A stretch of DNA of 64,000 bases from Pseudomonadota bacterium (GTDB lineage Bacteria; Pseudomonadota; Alphaproteobacteria; Sphingomonadales; Sphingomonadaceae): NCBI GenBank assembly GCA_020160755.1, contig JAIUPN010000004.1, forward strand, positions 62,001-126,000, given 5' to 3'. Both the position numbers and the translations under genes were made by a program. Positions 37,112 through 45,463 of this stretch are shown here, piece by piece (the first letter of the stretch is position 1; every line of letters starts with the position of its first letter). The notes below the pieces were generated by a model. That model was not told the DNA's origin, made no database searches, and saw only the letters and a program-made list of their open reading frames with translations.

Positions 37112-38688
37112 TGAAAGCCGTTCGCCTGCTTGCCCTGTCGTTGATGCTTTCGGTGGCGACGCCCGTCTGGGCCGAGCCGCCTGCCGATATCGGCACGAGC
37201 GTTGAGGCGCTTCGTAAGAAGATCGGCGCGGCGGGCGTGTCGATCGCGATCGTCGAGGACGGCAAGACGACGCTGTCGCGCGGCTGGGGCGTGCGCAAGA
37301 TCGGCGATCCGGCGCCGGTCGATGAACAGACGATCTTCCAGACGGGCTCGACGGGCAAGGCGATGACCGCGACCGCGCTCGCGATCCTCGTCGACGAGGG
37401 CAAGATTGCGTGGGACGACCCGGTAATCAAGCATATGCCATGGTTTCGCATGTATGACGCATGGGTCACGCGCGAGATCACGATCCGCGACCTGCTCGTC
37501 CATCGCAGCGGGCTGGGGCTGGGGCAGGGCGATCTGATGTTCGTGCCGCGCACCCACCTGACGCGCAAGCAGACGGTCGAGCGTGTCGCCTACCTCAAAC
37601 CCGTGACGAGTTTCCGTTCGGCCTATGCCTATGACAATATCCTTTACACGGTCGCGGGGCAGTTGATCGAGGAGGTCACCGGCCAGACGTGGGAAGTGTT
37701 CATGCGCGACCGCGTGCTGCGCGCGGGCGGCATGAAAAATGCGACGAGCGACAGCGAGGATCGCTTCCGTATCGCGAACCGGTCATGGCCGCACGCGCGC
37801 CTGTCGGGCGCGCTGCGCGGGCTTGGTCCGCAACAGGCGCTCGACGAGCGCGACGAGCTCGGCCGTAACGGCGCGCCCGCGGGTGGCCTCGCCCTCAGCG
37901 CCGACGACATGGCAGCATGGCTCAAGATCCAGCTCGCGCACGGCGCGCTGCCCGACGGAAAAAGGCTGTTCAGCGAAAAGCAGGCCGCCGAAATGTGGGC
38001 GCCGGTCACCCCGATGCCGATCGGAGAGCTGCCCGAGGCGCTCAAGCCCGCGCAGCCGACGCAACAGGCCTATGCGCTGGGGTGGCAGGTGCAGGATTAT
38101 CGCGGCCACCGCATCGTCCAGCACAGCGGCGGGGTCTTCGGCTCGATCACGCGCGTCGTGATGATCCCTGACAGGAATGTCGGCTTCGCGATCATGCTCA
38201 ACAGTGAGGACAGCGGCATGATCCTCGGCCTGACGTACGAGCTGCTCGATCATTATCTCGATCAACCCGACTATGGCTGGACGACCAAATGGCAGGACTG
38301 GTTCGAGGCGCGGCTCGCGGGCGGCAAGGCGTTTCTCGAAAAGTCGAAGGCGTCGCCGATGAAATCGGGACCGTCGCTCGCGCTCGCGGGCTATGCGGGG
38401 CGCTACCGCGATCCCTGGTATGGCGACATTGTTATCGGGCAGGCCGGCAAGGGGCTGACGATCGACTTCACCTCGACGCCGCGGATGGCGGGGCGGCTCA
38501 AGCATTGGCAATATGACAGCTTCGTCACCGATTTCGACGATCCGGCGATCGAGCCCGCCTATGTCACCTTCGCGCTCGACGCCGACGGCAAGATCACCGG
38601 CGTGACGATGAAGGCGGTGAGCCAGATCGCCGACTTCAGCTGGGATTACCACGATCTCGACCTGAAGCCTGTGAAGGACGCGAAATGA
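37111..38688 (+). CDS. Serine hydrolase, class C beta-lactamase/S12 family, exported
   Basis: 525 residues. A signal peptide ends at PVWAEPP (about residue 21). Active-site motifs are Ser80-Thr-Gly-Lys83 (QTGSTGKAM), Tyr174-Asp-Asn176 (YAYDNILYT) and HSGG (VQHSGGVFG). The last ~110 residues form a beta domain like DUF3471. Family members include D-aminopeptidases, DD-carboxypeptidases and esterases; context favours D-amino-acid peptide cleavage. It overlaps the gene before it (TGATG) and the dipeptidase gene after it (ATGA). Confidence 0.9.
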   Translation: MKAVRLLALSLMLSVATPVWAEPPADIGTSVEALRKKIGAAGVSIAIVEDGKTTLSRGWGVRKIGDPAPVDEQTIFQTGSTGKAMTATALAILVDEGKIAWDDPVIKHMPWFRMYDAWVTREITIRDLLVHRSGLGLGQGDLMFVPRTHLTRKQTVERVAYLKPVTSFRSAYAYDNILYTVAGQLIEEVTGQTWEVFMRDRVLRAGGMKNATSDSEDRFRIANRSWPHARLSGALRGLGPQQALDERDELGRNGAPAGGLALSADDMAAWLKIQLAHGALPDGKRLFSEKQAAEMWAPVTPMPIGELPEALKPAQPTQQAYALGWQVQDYRGHRIVQHSGGVFGSITRVVMIPDRNVGFAIMLNSEDSGMILGLTYELLDHYLDQPDYGWTTKWQDWFEARLAGGKAFLEKSKASPMKSGPSLALAGYAGRYRDPWYGDIVIGQAGKGLTIDFTSTPRMAGRLKHWQYDSFVTDFDDPAIEPAYVTFALDADGKITGVTMKAVSQIADFSWDYHDLDLKPVKDAK

Positions 38689-39866
38689 AGCGCATCGCCG
38701 TCCTGCTTGCTGCCACCGCGCTGACCGCCTGCACTGCGGACGAAAAACCGGCGAAACCGCCGGAAGCTCCGTCGCACAGCCGGATGCTCGTGCTCGACAC
38801 CCACCTCGACACGCCGACGCATTTCGACCGGCAGGGATGGAGCTTTGCCGATCGCCACACGCTGGCCGACGACCTTGTCCAGCTCGACATCCCGCGGATG
38901 AAGGACGGCAATCTCGATGGCGGTTTCTTCGTCATCTACACCGATCAGGGACCGCTGACCGCGAAGGGCTATGCCGACGCGCTCGTCCATGCGCGGGGGC
39001 GGTCGGACCTGATCGACCGGACGCTGGGCGCACAGACGGCGCAGATCGGTCCCGCGCGCACGGCGGCCGACGCGCGGGCGCTGAACAAGGCGGGCAAGCT
39101 CGTCGCGTTCAAGTCGATCGAGAACAGCTATCCGATCGGCGAGGATCTGTCGCTGCTGGAAGAATTCTACCGGAAGGGCGTCCGGCTTGCAGGGCCGGTG
39201 CATTCGAAGAACAACCAGTTCGCCGACAGCGCGACCGACACGCCGCGCTGGAACGGCCTCAGCCCGCTGGGCAGGCAATGGGTCGCCGAAATGAACCGGC
39301 TCGGTATCGTCATCGATGCGAGCCACTCGTCCGATGCGACCTTCGATCAGCTGCTCGCGCTGTCGAAATACCCGATCCTGCTCTCGCACTCGAGCCTGCG
39401 CTCGGCGCACGACCACCCGCGCAACCTCGACGAGGGACGCCTCAGGAAGCTCGCCGCCAGGGGGGGCGCGATGTGCATTTCGACCGTCTTCCTGTCGGAC
39501 ATGAACATGTCGCCTGTGCGCGCCGCGCTGTTCGGCAAACTCGAACGGATCGGCACGCTCACACCGGCCGAGCAGGCGGACCTCAACCGCGAATGGCGCG
39601 CGCTCGACGCGAAAGAGCGGATGTGGGCCGCCGATTTCGAAGCCTATATGAAGATGGTGCTGCGCGCGATCGAGGTCGGCGGCGTCGACCATATCTGTTT
39701 CGGCGCCGACTGGGACGGCGGTGGCGGGCTGCCGGGTATCGAGGATATTACTGCGCTGCCGAAGGTGACCGAGCGGCTGAAGGCCGCGGGATATTCGGAC
39801 GCCGACATCGAAAAGATGTGGAGCGGCAACATCCTGCGCGTGCTCGCCGCGCAGGGCAAAGGCTGA
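38685..39866 (+). CDS. M19 membrane dipeptidase, lipoprotein
   Basis: 393 residues with a lipobox LTAC (Cys16), so probably membrane-anchored in the periplasm. The metal site is complete: His40-x-Asp42 (LDTHLDTP), Glu (FKSIENSY), His (DASHSSDA), His (SHSSLRSAHDHPR) and Asp (FGADWDG). These zinc enzymes cleave dipeptides, including those with a D-residue at the C-terminus. It ends the coupled DUF1611/YkvI/S12/M19 run. Its intact site contrasts with the altered M19 protein starting at 31594. Confidence 0.93.
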   Translation: MKRIAVLLAATALTACTADEKPAKPPEAPSHSRMLVLDTHLDTPTHFDRQGWSFADRHTLADDLVQLDIPRMKDGNLDGGFFVIYTDQGPLTAKGYADALVHARGRSDLIDRTLGAQTAQIGPARTAADARALNKAGKLVAFKSIENSYPIGEDLSLLEEFYRKGVRLAGPVHSKNNQFADSATDTPRWNGLSPLGRQWVAEMNRLGIVIDASHSSDATFDQLLALSKYPILLSHSSLRSAHDHPRNLDEGRLRKLAARGGAMCISTVFLSDMNMSPVRAALFGKLERIGTLTPAEQADLNREWRALDAKERMWAADFEAYMKMVLRAIEVGGVDHICFGADWDGGGGLPGIEDITALPKVTERLKAAGYSDADIEKMWSGNILRVLAAQGKG

Positions 39867-39880
39867 ACCGGGCAGAGACC

Positions 39881-41812
39881 CTAATAGATCGGGGTGATCT
39901 GCATCTGCGGCAGCGGCCTGGGCGTACCGTCGCCAAGGTCGGGACCCAGATCGGCCCATTCCTTGCCGCGGACGACGAGGTCGGCGTAGAGATTTTGCGA
40001 CGCCGCCTGCGCTTCGGCGGAACGGAATTTATAGGAAACGGGAGGGGGCGTTCCGGTCCGCACCGTCGCGAACGCGCCGTCATAGGCCGGTATCGGCGGG
40101 ATGACGTCGGCGCTGGCGGCGATCCGCATCGTATAGCGCTGGAGCCCCGACGCGACATTGCGCCATCGCACCCAATAATGATTGGCGAAGGAAAAGCTGT
40201 ATAGCCGCTCGCCCGCGGCGGTCCCTTTCAGCGAAATGCTGTCGAGGATCGCCTGCGACATGTCGAGGTTCATCCCGCCCTCGGTCGCGTCGAGCGAGAC
40301 GTGGACGATCCGGTCGCGCTGCCCCGGCGCGCGCGATTGCAGCAGGTCGCGCCAGTTCTGCATCGTGCTGACGATCCCGAACAAAAAGCCCGAAATCTCG
40401 GCGAGCGCGACGGGCCGCGCGATCGAACGGTAGCTGCGCCTCCAGCCGCGGTTGTTGTGGAGCGGCAGCCACACCGCGGCTTCGGCCGCATCGCGCGGGT
40501 TCGGCGGCTCGCTGCTCTCGATCGCTACGCCGGTGTCACTGTCCTGCGGGTAGACGAGATTGATCGCGAAGGTCGGCCAGCGGGGCAGCGGCGCGTCGAA
40601 CAGGTGGAGCGGGAAGTTGCTCGACACGCCGCCGTCCGAAAACCAGCAGATGCGAAAGCCCTCGATCGACGCGACGGGCGCGTCGCCGCCGGTCGCAAGG
40701 CTGTCGGTGCTCTGGCTCAGCGTCGCTTCGCTGTTTCCCTCTTCGCCATCGAACGTCTCGCCCTCGCTGTTCGCACGCCGGGTTCGCTTGCCCACCGGCT
40801 CGTGCAGGGGCACGGCGCTGATCAGCAGCGGAAAGCTGAGGCTCATCCGCATCGCCACGAGGACGGGCATCCGCCCCTTCGGCGGCAAGCGGTAATAGGC
40901 CTTGCCATCGACCCGTTCGGGGGCGCCGGCTCCGGTGACCATCGCGTCGACGAGGACAGGAGGAAACAGCAGGTCGAACTCTTCGCGCAGGAACCAGAAT
41001 GCCGCGTCGGTGAACGGCAATGTTCGCGGTTCGTGATGCGACACGCCGGTGGTGATCATCTGTAGCGTGATCGCTGTTTCGGTAGCGGGCTCGCCCGGAT
41101 ATCGCGGCGCCGACCACAGGTCGTCGAACAGCAGCGGGTCGGCCGCCGTCTTGCCCGACAGCGATTGCAAGACGTCGTGCATCCATTCGGTCAGTGCGGG
41201 CCGCGATGCATCCCTGCGCGTCGTCCGGCCCGAGCATAGCCCCATCAGGTTGCGCCGGGCGACGCGCGCGACGCGGAGCACCGCGGCGATCGCGGCGCCC
41301 AGATAGGCGCAAATCGCTGCCGGAAGCGCGACGGCGGCAAGCCCCGGCGCGCCCGCAACCCCATATCCAAGCGAAAGGAACAGCCCGAGCAGCAGTAATG
41401 CTTCGAGCGGCGCGACCGCGACCACGGCGACCATCGCCGCGAAAAGCTTGCGGAGCGGCCCGGCGTTCCCCGCAAGGGTGACGATCAGCCGATAGGCATT
41501 CTTCGCCCCGCGTGCAGGCTGGAAGAGGCTGAAGATGAAACCCTGCGACGAAAGCTGCGCCGCGACGCGTTCCAGCCCCGCAAAACCGAGCGTTGCGGGG
41601 CAGGGAGCGGCCGACCCCGATGCGATATGCTTGCGATCGCCCAGCGCGGCCGCGGCGGTGGCGGCTGCCGCGATCGCACCCGCCGACGTCCCGCCGATAT
41701 TCTTGAAGCGAAAATCGCGTGCAAGCGCGAGCACCGCGTTAGGATAGACGACGCCGCTCGTGATGCCGCCCTTCATCACGAGGTCGCAATAGCGGGTCGG
41801 CGTCTGGCTCAT
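39881..41812 (-). CDS. Patatin-like phospholipase with internal membrane segments
   Basis: 643 residues. KGGITSGVVYP (about 14-24) is the oxyanion loop, GTSAG (41-45) holds the nucleophile Ser43, and FSDGGVSSNFP has the catalytic Asp of the DGG/A motif far downstream. Between them, about residues 123-180 form two strongly hydrophobic stretches that interrupt the patatin fold, suggesting membrane anchoring. Patatins hydrolyse lipid acyl chains. The gene stands alone: it is convergent with the dipeptidase gene and 94 bases downstream of the KDG kinase gene. Confidence 0.88.
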   Translation of the reverse strand: MSQTPTRYCDLVMKGGITSGVVYPNAVLALARDFRFKNIGGTSAGAIAAAATAAAALGDRKHIASGSAAPCPATLGFAGLERVAAQLSSQGFIFSLFQPARGAKNAYRLIVTLAGNAGPLRKLFAAMVAVVAVAPLEALLLLGLFLSLGYGVAGAPGLAAVALPAAICAYLGAAIAAVLRVARVARRNLMGLCSGRTTRRDASRPALTEWMHDVLQSLSGKTAADPLLFDDLWSAPRYPGEPATETAITLQMITTGVSHHEPRTLPFTDAAFWFLREEFDLLFPPVLVDAMVTGAGAPERVDGKAYYRLPPKGRMPVLVAMRMSLSFPLLISAVPLHEPVGKRTRRANSEGETFDGEEGNSEATLSQSTDSLATGGDAPVASIEGFRICWFSDGGVSSNFPLHLFDAPLPRWPTFAINLVYPQDSDTGVAIESSEPPNPRDAAEAAVWLPLHNNRGWRRSYRSIARPVALAEISGFLFGIVSTMQNWRDLLQSRAPGQRDRIVHVSLDATEGGMNLDMSQAILDSISLKGTAAGERLYSFSFANHYWVRWRNVASGLQRYTMRIAASADVIPPIPAYDGAFATVRTGTPPPVSYKFRSAEAQAASQNLYADLVVRGKEWADLGPDLGDGTPRPLPQMQITPIY

Positions 41813-41906
41813 GTCTGCGCTCTCCGGGACGAACGGGGCTTTCTTGGCCCCTTCTTACCCCGGGGCGGCGGTCAAGTCGCTGCTGTTGTTGGACCATAGG
41901 TGCGGA

Positions 41907-42926
41907 TCAGCGCGCCACGTCGCTGGCGGCGGGCGAGGCGCCGTCAAGCAGGCGGCGTGACAGCGGGGCGAAATCGCCGCGTATCCCGTGCGCAAGCGCA
42001 GCAGCTGCAAGGCCGTTCTGCGCGACAGCGGCAAGGGTTTCGCCGGTAAAAAGCGCGTCGAGGACCCCGGCGGCGAACGCATCGCCGGTACCGATCCGGT
42101 CGATTACCGGGGTGATGACGACGGCTTCGGTCTGCGCGTGATCGTCGCGGGTGTCGATCCGGGCACGAAGTTCGTGGCGTGCCGGCTCGATGACGCGGCG
42201 TGCGGTCGACGCGACGCGTTCGAGCCGTGGGAAGGCATCGAGCAGCGCGAGCGCGGCCTCGCGCCGCCGATCGGCGCCATCGCCCGAAAAGTCGCGGCCG
42301 AGGAGCAGCGAGGCATCGCGATGGTTGCCGAACAACAGCGTCGCTTCGGCGACGATCGGCCGCAGGATTGCGGCGGGGTCGCTATGCCAGCGTTCCCAGA
42401 GCCTGCCGCGCCAGTTGCCGTCGAACGAAACGCCGATCCCCGTGGCGCGCGCGCGGCGCACCGCTTCGAGCACGGCGTCGGCGCTCCGCTGTCCCAGCGC
42501 CGGGGTGACCCCCGACAGATGCAGCCAGCCCACGCCTGCCAGCAGATGGTCCCAGTCCCAATCGGCCGGGACCGTCGTCGCGAAGGCGGTTTCGGCACGG
42601 TCGTACTGCACGTCGTCGGCGCGCATCGGACCGCCGGGCAGGTGGTAATATAGCCCCATCCGGCCCGCCGGCCGCAACAGGCGCCGCGTGTCGACGCCGT
42701 GACTGCGCAGCCGGTCGACGACACCGTCGCCGAGCGCGCCATCCGGAATCGCGCCGAGCATCGCGACGTCATGGCCAAGCGATGCCAGCGCGACCGCGAC
42801 ATTGGCTTCGGCGCCGCCGACATGCACGTCGAAGCGCGCCGATTGCAGTGGCAGTTCGCCGTGCGGGACACCCAGCCGCAAAACGACCTCGCCGAAACAG
42901 GCGATGGTCTTCGTCGGGTCGATCAT
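41907..42926 (-). CDS. kdgK: 2-keto-3-deoxygluconate kinase (PfkB family)
   Basis: 339 residues from the ATG at 42926. PfkB features are FGEVVLRLGVP, VGGAEANVAVALASLG (substrate-binding Gly-Gly-Ala) and IGTGDAFAAG with the catalytic Asp282. The KDG-kinase call rests on overall pattern and context: it ends an alginate lyase locus, where KDG must be phosphorylated to KDPG. Other PfkB sugar kinases are possible from sequence alone. Its start lies two bases after the stop of the FAH/hydratase-family gene. Confidence 0.88.
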   Translation of the reverse strand: MIDPTKTIACFGEVVLRLGVPHGELPLQSARFDVHVGGAEANVAVALASLGHDVAMLGAIPDGALGDGVVDRLRSHGVDTRRLLRPAGRMGLYYHLPGGPMRADDVQYDRAETAFATTVPADWDWDHLLAGVGWLHLSGVTPALGQRSADAVLEAVRRARATGIGVSFDGNWRGRLWERWHSDPAAILRPIVAEATLLFGNHRDASLLLGRDFSGDGADRRREAALALLDAFPRLERVASTARRVIEPARHELRARIDTRDDHAQTEAVVITPVIDRIGTGDAFAAGVLDALFTGETLAAVAQNGLAAAALAHGIRGDFAPLSRRLLDGASPAASDVAR

Positions 42927-42928
42927 GG

Positions 42929-43714
42929 TCAGGCTCCGGGGTCGGGAATGGCGGTGCAGGCGATGCGGACGCTGTCGCCGAAACGGGAGGTCGCCGACTG
43001 GCCCGGCGTTATCGGATGGACCCCGGTGATCGCGCCCGCCGAAATCCATTGGCCGGGCTCAAGCTGGATCACACCGTCGTGATGCAGGTCGACGAGGAAG
43101 CGCAGCGACCCCCAGGGGCCGTCGAGCACGTCGCACGCGCGCCCGGAGCCTACCGCGATGCCATCGATTTCGGTCATCACGTCGAGGCGGTCGAAGTCGG
43201 AGGCGTCGAGGCGCGGGCCGACGAGCAGTCCGTTGTTGATGCCGATGTCGGCGATAATGCCGAACGGCGCGTGCGCATGGACGTCGGGTGCCGGCGAACT
43301 CGCGATCTCGAAGCCCGCGCGGATATCGTCGACCCAGCCGCTCGCGTCCTCGTCGGCAGCAAGCGGACGATCGGGCACGGCGCGCAGGCGCAGCATCGTT
43401 TCGGCCTCGATCGCGCCCGCGCCGCCCGCGAAGACGCGCGCCTCGCCCGGCGCGTCGCCATCGAGGTCGGCGCAGCGGAGGATCGGCCCCGCAAGCCGCT
43501 CGGCGCCGAGCGCGCCGACCATGGTGGGCGGGATACGCCCGACCTTCCAGCCGAGCACCCGCCCGCCGAGCGCGGCGAGCAAGTCCTGCTGCATGGCGTA
43601 AGCGTCGGCGAGGGTTGCGGGCACCGGCGCGGGGAAACGCTCCAGCGCGCGGCCGGTTCGCCGGGCTTCGAGGAGGGCGGAAACCGCGTCCTGTGCGCGC
43701 GTTGCGGCGCTCAT
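42929..43714 (-). CDS. 2-keto-4-pentenoate hydratase/fumarylacetoacetate hydrolase-family protein
   Basis: 261 residues if started at the ATG at 43714; a GTG at 43729 would add five. Features of the MhpD-like hydratase branch are AYAMQQDLLAALGGRVLGWKVG, GPIL, the metal-binding IEAETMLRL (Glu-x-Glu) and GVHPITPGQSATSRFG near the end. Such enzymes hydrate or cleave 2-oxo acids. In an alginate locus it could act on a keto-deoxy uronate intermediate; the reaction is unknown. It sits between the GntR regulator and KDG kinase genes. Confidence 0.82.
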   Translation of the reverse strand: MSAATRAQDAVSALLEARRTGRALERFPAPVPATLADAYAMQQDLLAALGGRVLGWKVGRIPPTMVGALGAERLAGPILRCADLDGDAPGEARVFAGGAGAIEAETMLRLRAVPDRPLAADEDASGWVDDIRAGFEIASSPAPDVHAHAPFGIIADIGINNGLLVGPRLDASDFDRLDVMTEIDGIAVGSGRACDVLDGPWGSLRFLVDLHHDGVIQLEPGQWISAGAITGVHPITPGQSATSRFGDSVRIACTAIPDPGA

Positions 43715-43733
43715 CGAAGCGGTCCGCACGGCA

Positions 43734-44480
43734 TCAGGCGAGCTTGGCGCTCAGCAGGTAGCGTTCGCGGCTTTCGGCGGCGCTGCGGCGCAATTCGACG
43801 AGCGCGCGTTCTTCGGTTTCGTCGAGCATCGATTCGATCAGGCGGTTGAAATGACGCCGCATCGCGAGCCGCGCGCCCGACGCATCGCGCTTGCGCAGCG
43901 CCTCGACGACGTCCGAATGCTCGGACTGGCGCGCCTTGCCGTCCTTCTGGCAAACCATCGAATGGCTCGTCCGCACTTCGGGCAATTCCATCCGCATCCG
44001 CCACAGGCTTTCGATCACATGGATGATCGCCTTGTTGTTCGACGCCGCCGCGATCGTCATATGAAATTCGCGGTCGATCGCGCTGATTTCGTCCTCGCTC
44101 GCATTCTCGTCGGCCATCGCGGTCAGCAGCGTTTCGAGCTTTTCGAGCGTTTCGGCCGAGATGGTCGGCGCGGCGAGCGCCGCGGCTTCAGCCTCGAACA
44201 GGGATCGCGCCTCGGTGAGTTCGAACGCGCTGACCTTGGGCAGGACCGCGTTGTCGCCCGGGAGCACCGCCTCGACATAGGCGCCGGCGCCGGTCCGGAT
44301 ATGGATCCACCCCGTCGCTTGCAGCGCGATCTCGGCCTCGCGGATCGTCACGCGGCTGACCTCGAACCGTTCGGACAGCTCGCGCTCGCCCGGCAACCGC
44401 GTTCCGGGCGGGTAGGTTCCGTCCAGAATGAGGCGCCGGATCGTGTCGGCGACATCCTCGAAAAGGCGGCGTTCGGCCAT
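43734..44480 (-). CDS. GntR-family (FadR/FCD) transcriptional regulator
   Basis: 248 residues. A winged helix-turn-helix (about 5-72; LPGERELSERFEVSRVTIREAEIALQ) is followed by an FCD sensor domain with the metal-ligand pattern IDREFHMTIAAASNN and HSDVVEALRKRD. Related ExuR/UxuR regulators respond to uronates or keto-deoxy sugars. Its own upstream region has a CATAC/GTATG dyad with GGTATGAC, which recurs before the PL6 lyase gene, so autoregulation and control of the locus are likely. Confidence 0.92.
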   Translation of the reverse strand: MAERRLFEDVADTIRRLILDGTYPPGTRLPGERELSERFEVSRVTIREAEIALQATGWIHIRTGAGAYVEAVLPGDNAVLPKVSAFELTEARSLFEAEAAALAAPTISAETLEKLETLLTAMADENASEDEISAIDREFHMTIAAASNNKAIIHVIESLWRMRMELPEVRTSHSMVCQKDGKARQSEHSDVVEALRKRDASGARLAMRRHFNRLIESMLDETEERALVELRRSAAESRERYLLSAKLA

Positions 44481-44515
44481 GCTCAGTCATCTCCCCAACT
44501 ATGTCTCAGGGAGTC

Positions 44516-44533
44516 CATACAATCCGGTATGAC
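44516..44533. promoter_or_regulatory. Operator candidate before gntR, CATAC-n6-GTATG with GGTATGAC
   Basis: An inverted repeat CATAC...GTATG (44516-44531) overlapping GGTATGAC (44526-44533), located 36 bases upstream of the GntR start codon. GGTATGAC occurs again at 55775-55782 before the PL6 lyase gene, and a near copy (TGGTTGAC in reverse, 48391-48398) before the TonB receptor gene. Confidence 0.45.
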
Positions 44534-44562
44534 AAGTTTGAAGCCCATGACCGACGCGCGCA

Positions 44563-45453
44563 TCAGTTTTTCGTCCCGCACGCGGCCGATGCCGGTATGC
44601 CGTGGCCGCACAGGAAGGTCAGCGCGCGCGCCGTCATCGCCGACTGGCTGGCCGGATCGAACTTTCCGTGCCCGCCGCCCGCGACGATGAAAAGGTCCGA
44701 AGACACCGCCAGCGCGTCGAGCCGGCGTTTGAGGTCGATCGATTGCGCGACCGGGACGACGGGGTCGGCGTCGCCATGGCCGATGAAAACCGGCGGACTG
44801 GCGGCGGAGAGCCAGGTGACGGGCGACATATGGCGCTCCATCGCGGCGGCACCGGGACCGGTGCCGATCCAGTTCGCGATCGTCGGGTGTCGCTTGCCGC
44901 CGTCGGTCGCGGTCAGGTCGGCGGGGCCATAGAAATCGAGGATAGCCGAGGCTTTCGGGCCCTTTCTGCAATCGTCGGGATCGACGTCGTTCGCGGGCGG
45001 CAGCAGCCCGGCCATCAGCGCGAGATGGCCACCCGCCGACGTGCCCGAAACCACGATCCGCCCGGTGTCGAAGCCGAACCGCGCCGAATTGGCGCCGACC
45101 CAGTGCAGCGCGCAGCGCGCATCCTCTACCGCCGCAGGGGCGTGGGCCTGGCCCGCGAGCCGGTATTGGACCGTGACGACCGAAAAGCCGACGGCGAGGT
45201 AGGAGCGGAAGCCGGTCCAGCTTTCGGGGCGCGCACCGCGCGCCCAGCCGCCGCCGTGGAAATGGATGAGCACCGGCCCGGGGATCTTCCCGGCATCGGG
45301 ATGGACATAGATGTCGAGATGCAACGGTCGGCCGTCGACGGTGCGATAGATCGCGTCCTTCACAATCTCGCGCGGTGCGACGCCGTCGGCGGCGGACGCA
45401 CCCGTTGCCGGGAGCGCCGCCGCCATCGTCAAGCCGAGTACGGCGAGCCGCAT
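44563..45453 (-). CDS. Alpha/beta hydrolase (carboxylesterase/acetyl-esterase-like), exported
   Basis: 296 residues from the ATG at 45453. A signal peptide ends at GASAADG (about residue 22). The oxyanion HGGGW (about 64-68), nucleophile elbow GTSAGG, and later GHGDADPVVP and GGGHGKF give Ser, Asp and His of a lipase/BD-FAE-type esterase. In an alginate locus it may remove acyl groups from the polysaccharide; that is inference. It begins 10 bases after the TonB receptor stop. Confidence 0.9.
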   Translation of the reverse strand: MRLAVLGLTMAAALPATGASAADGVAPREIVKDAIYRTVDGRPLHLDIYVHPDAGKIPGPVLIHFHGGGWARGARPESWTGFRSYLAVGFSVVTVQYRLAGQAHAPAAVEDARCALHWVGANSARFGFDTGRIVVSGTSAGGHLALMAGLLPPANDVDPDDCRKGPKASAILDFYGPADLTATDGGKRHPTIANWIGTGPGAAAMERHMSPVTWLSAASPPVFIGHGDADPVVPVAQSIDLKRRLDALAVSSDLFIVAGGGHGKFDPASQSAMTARALTFLCGHGIPASAACGTKN

Positions 45454-45463
45454 CGTCCGGGTC

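Noticed and set aside
41813..41906. GGGGC/GCCCC hairpin between KDG kinase and patatin genes
   Set aside because: Five-base stem, large loop and no U-run on the relevant strand; too weak to call a terminator.
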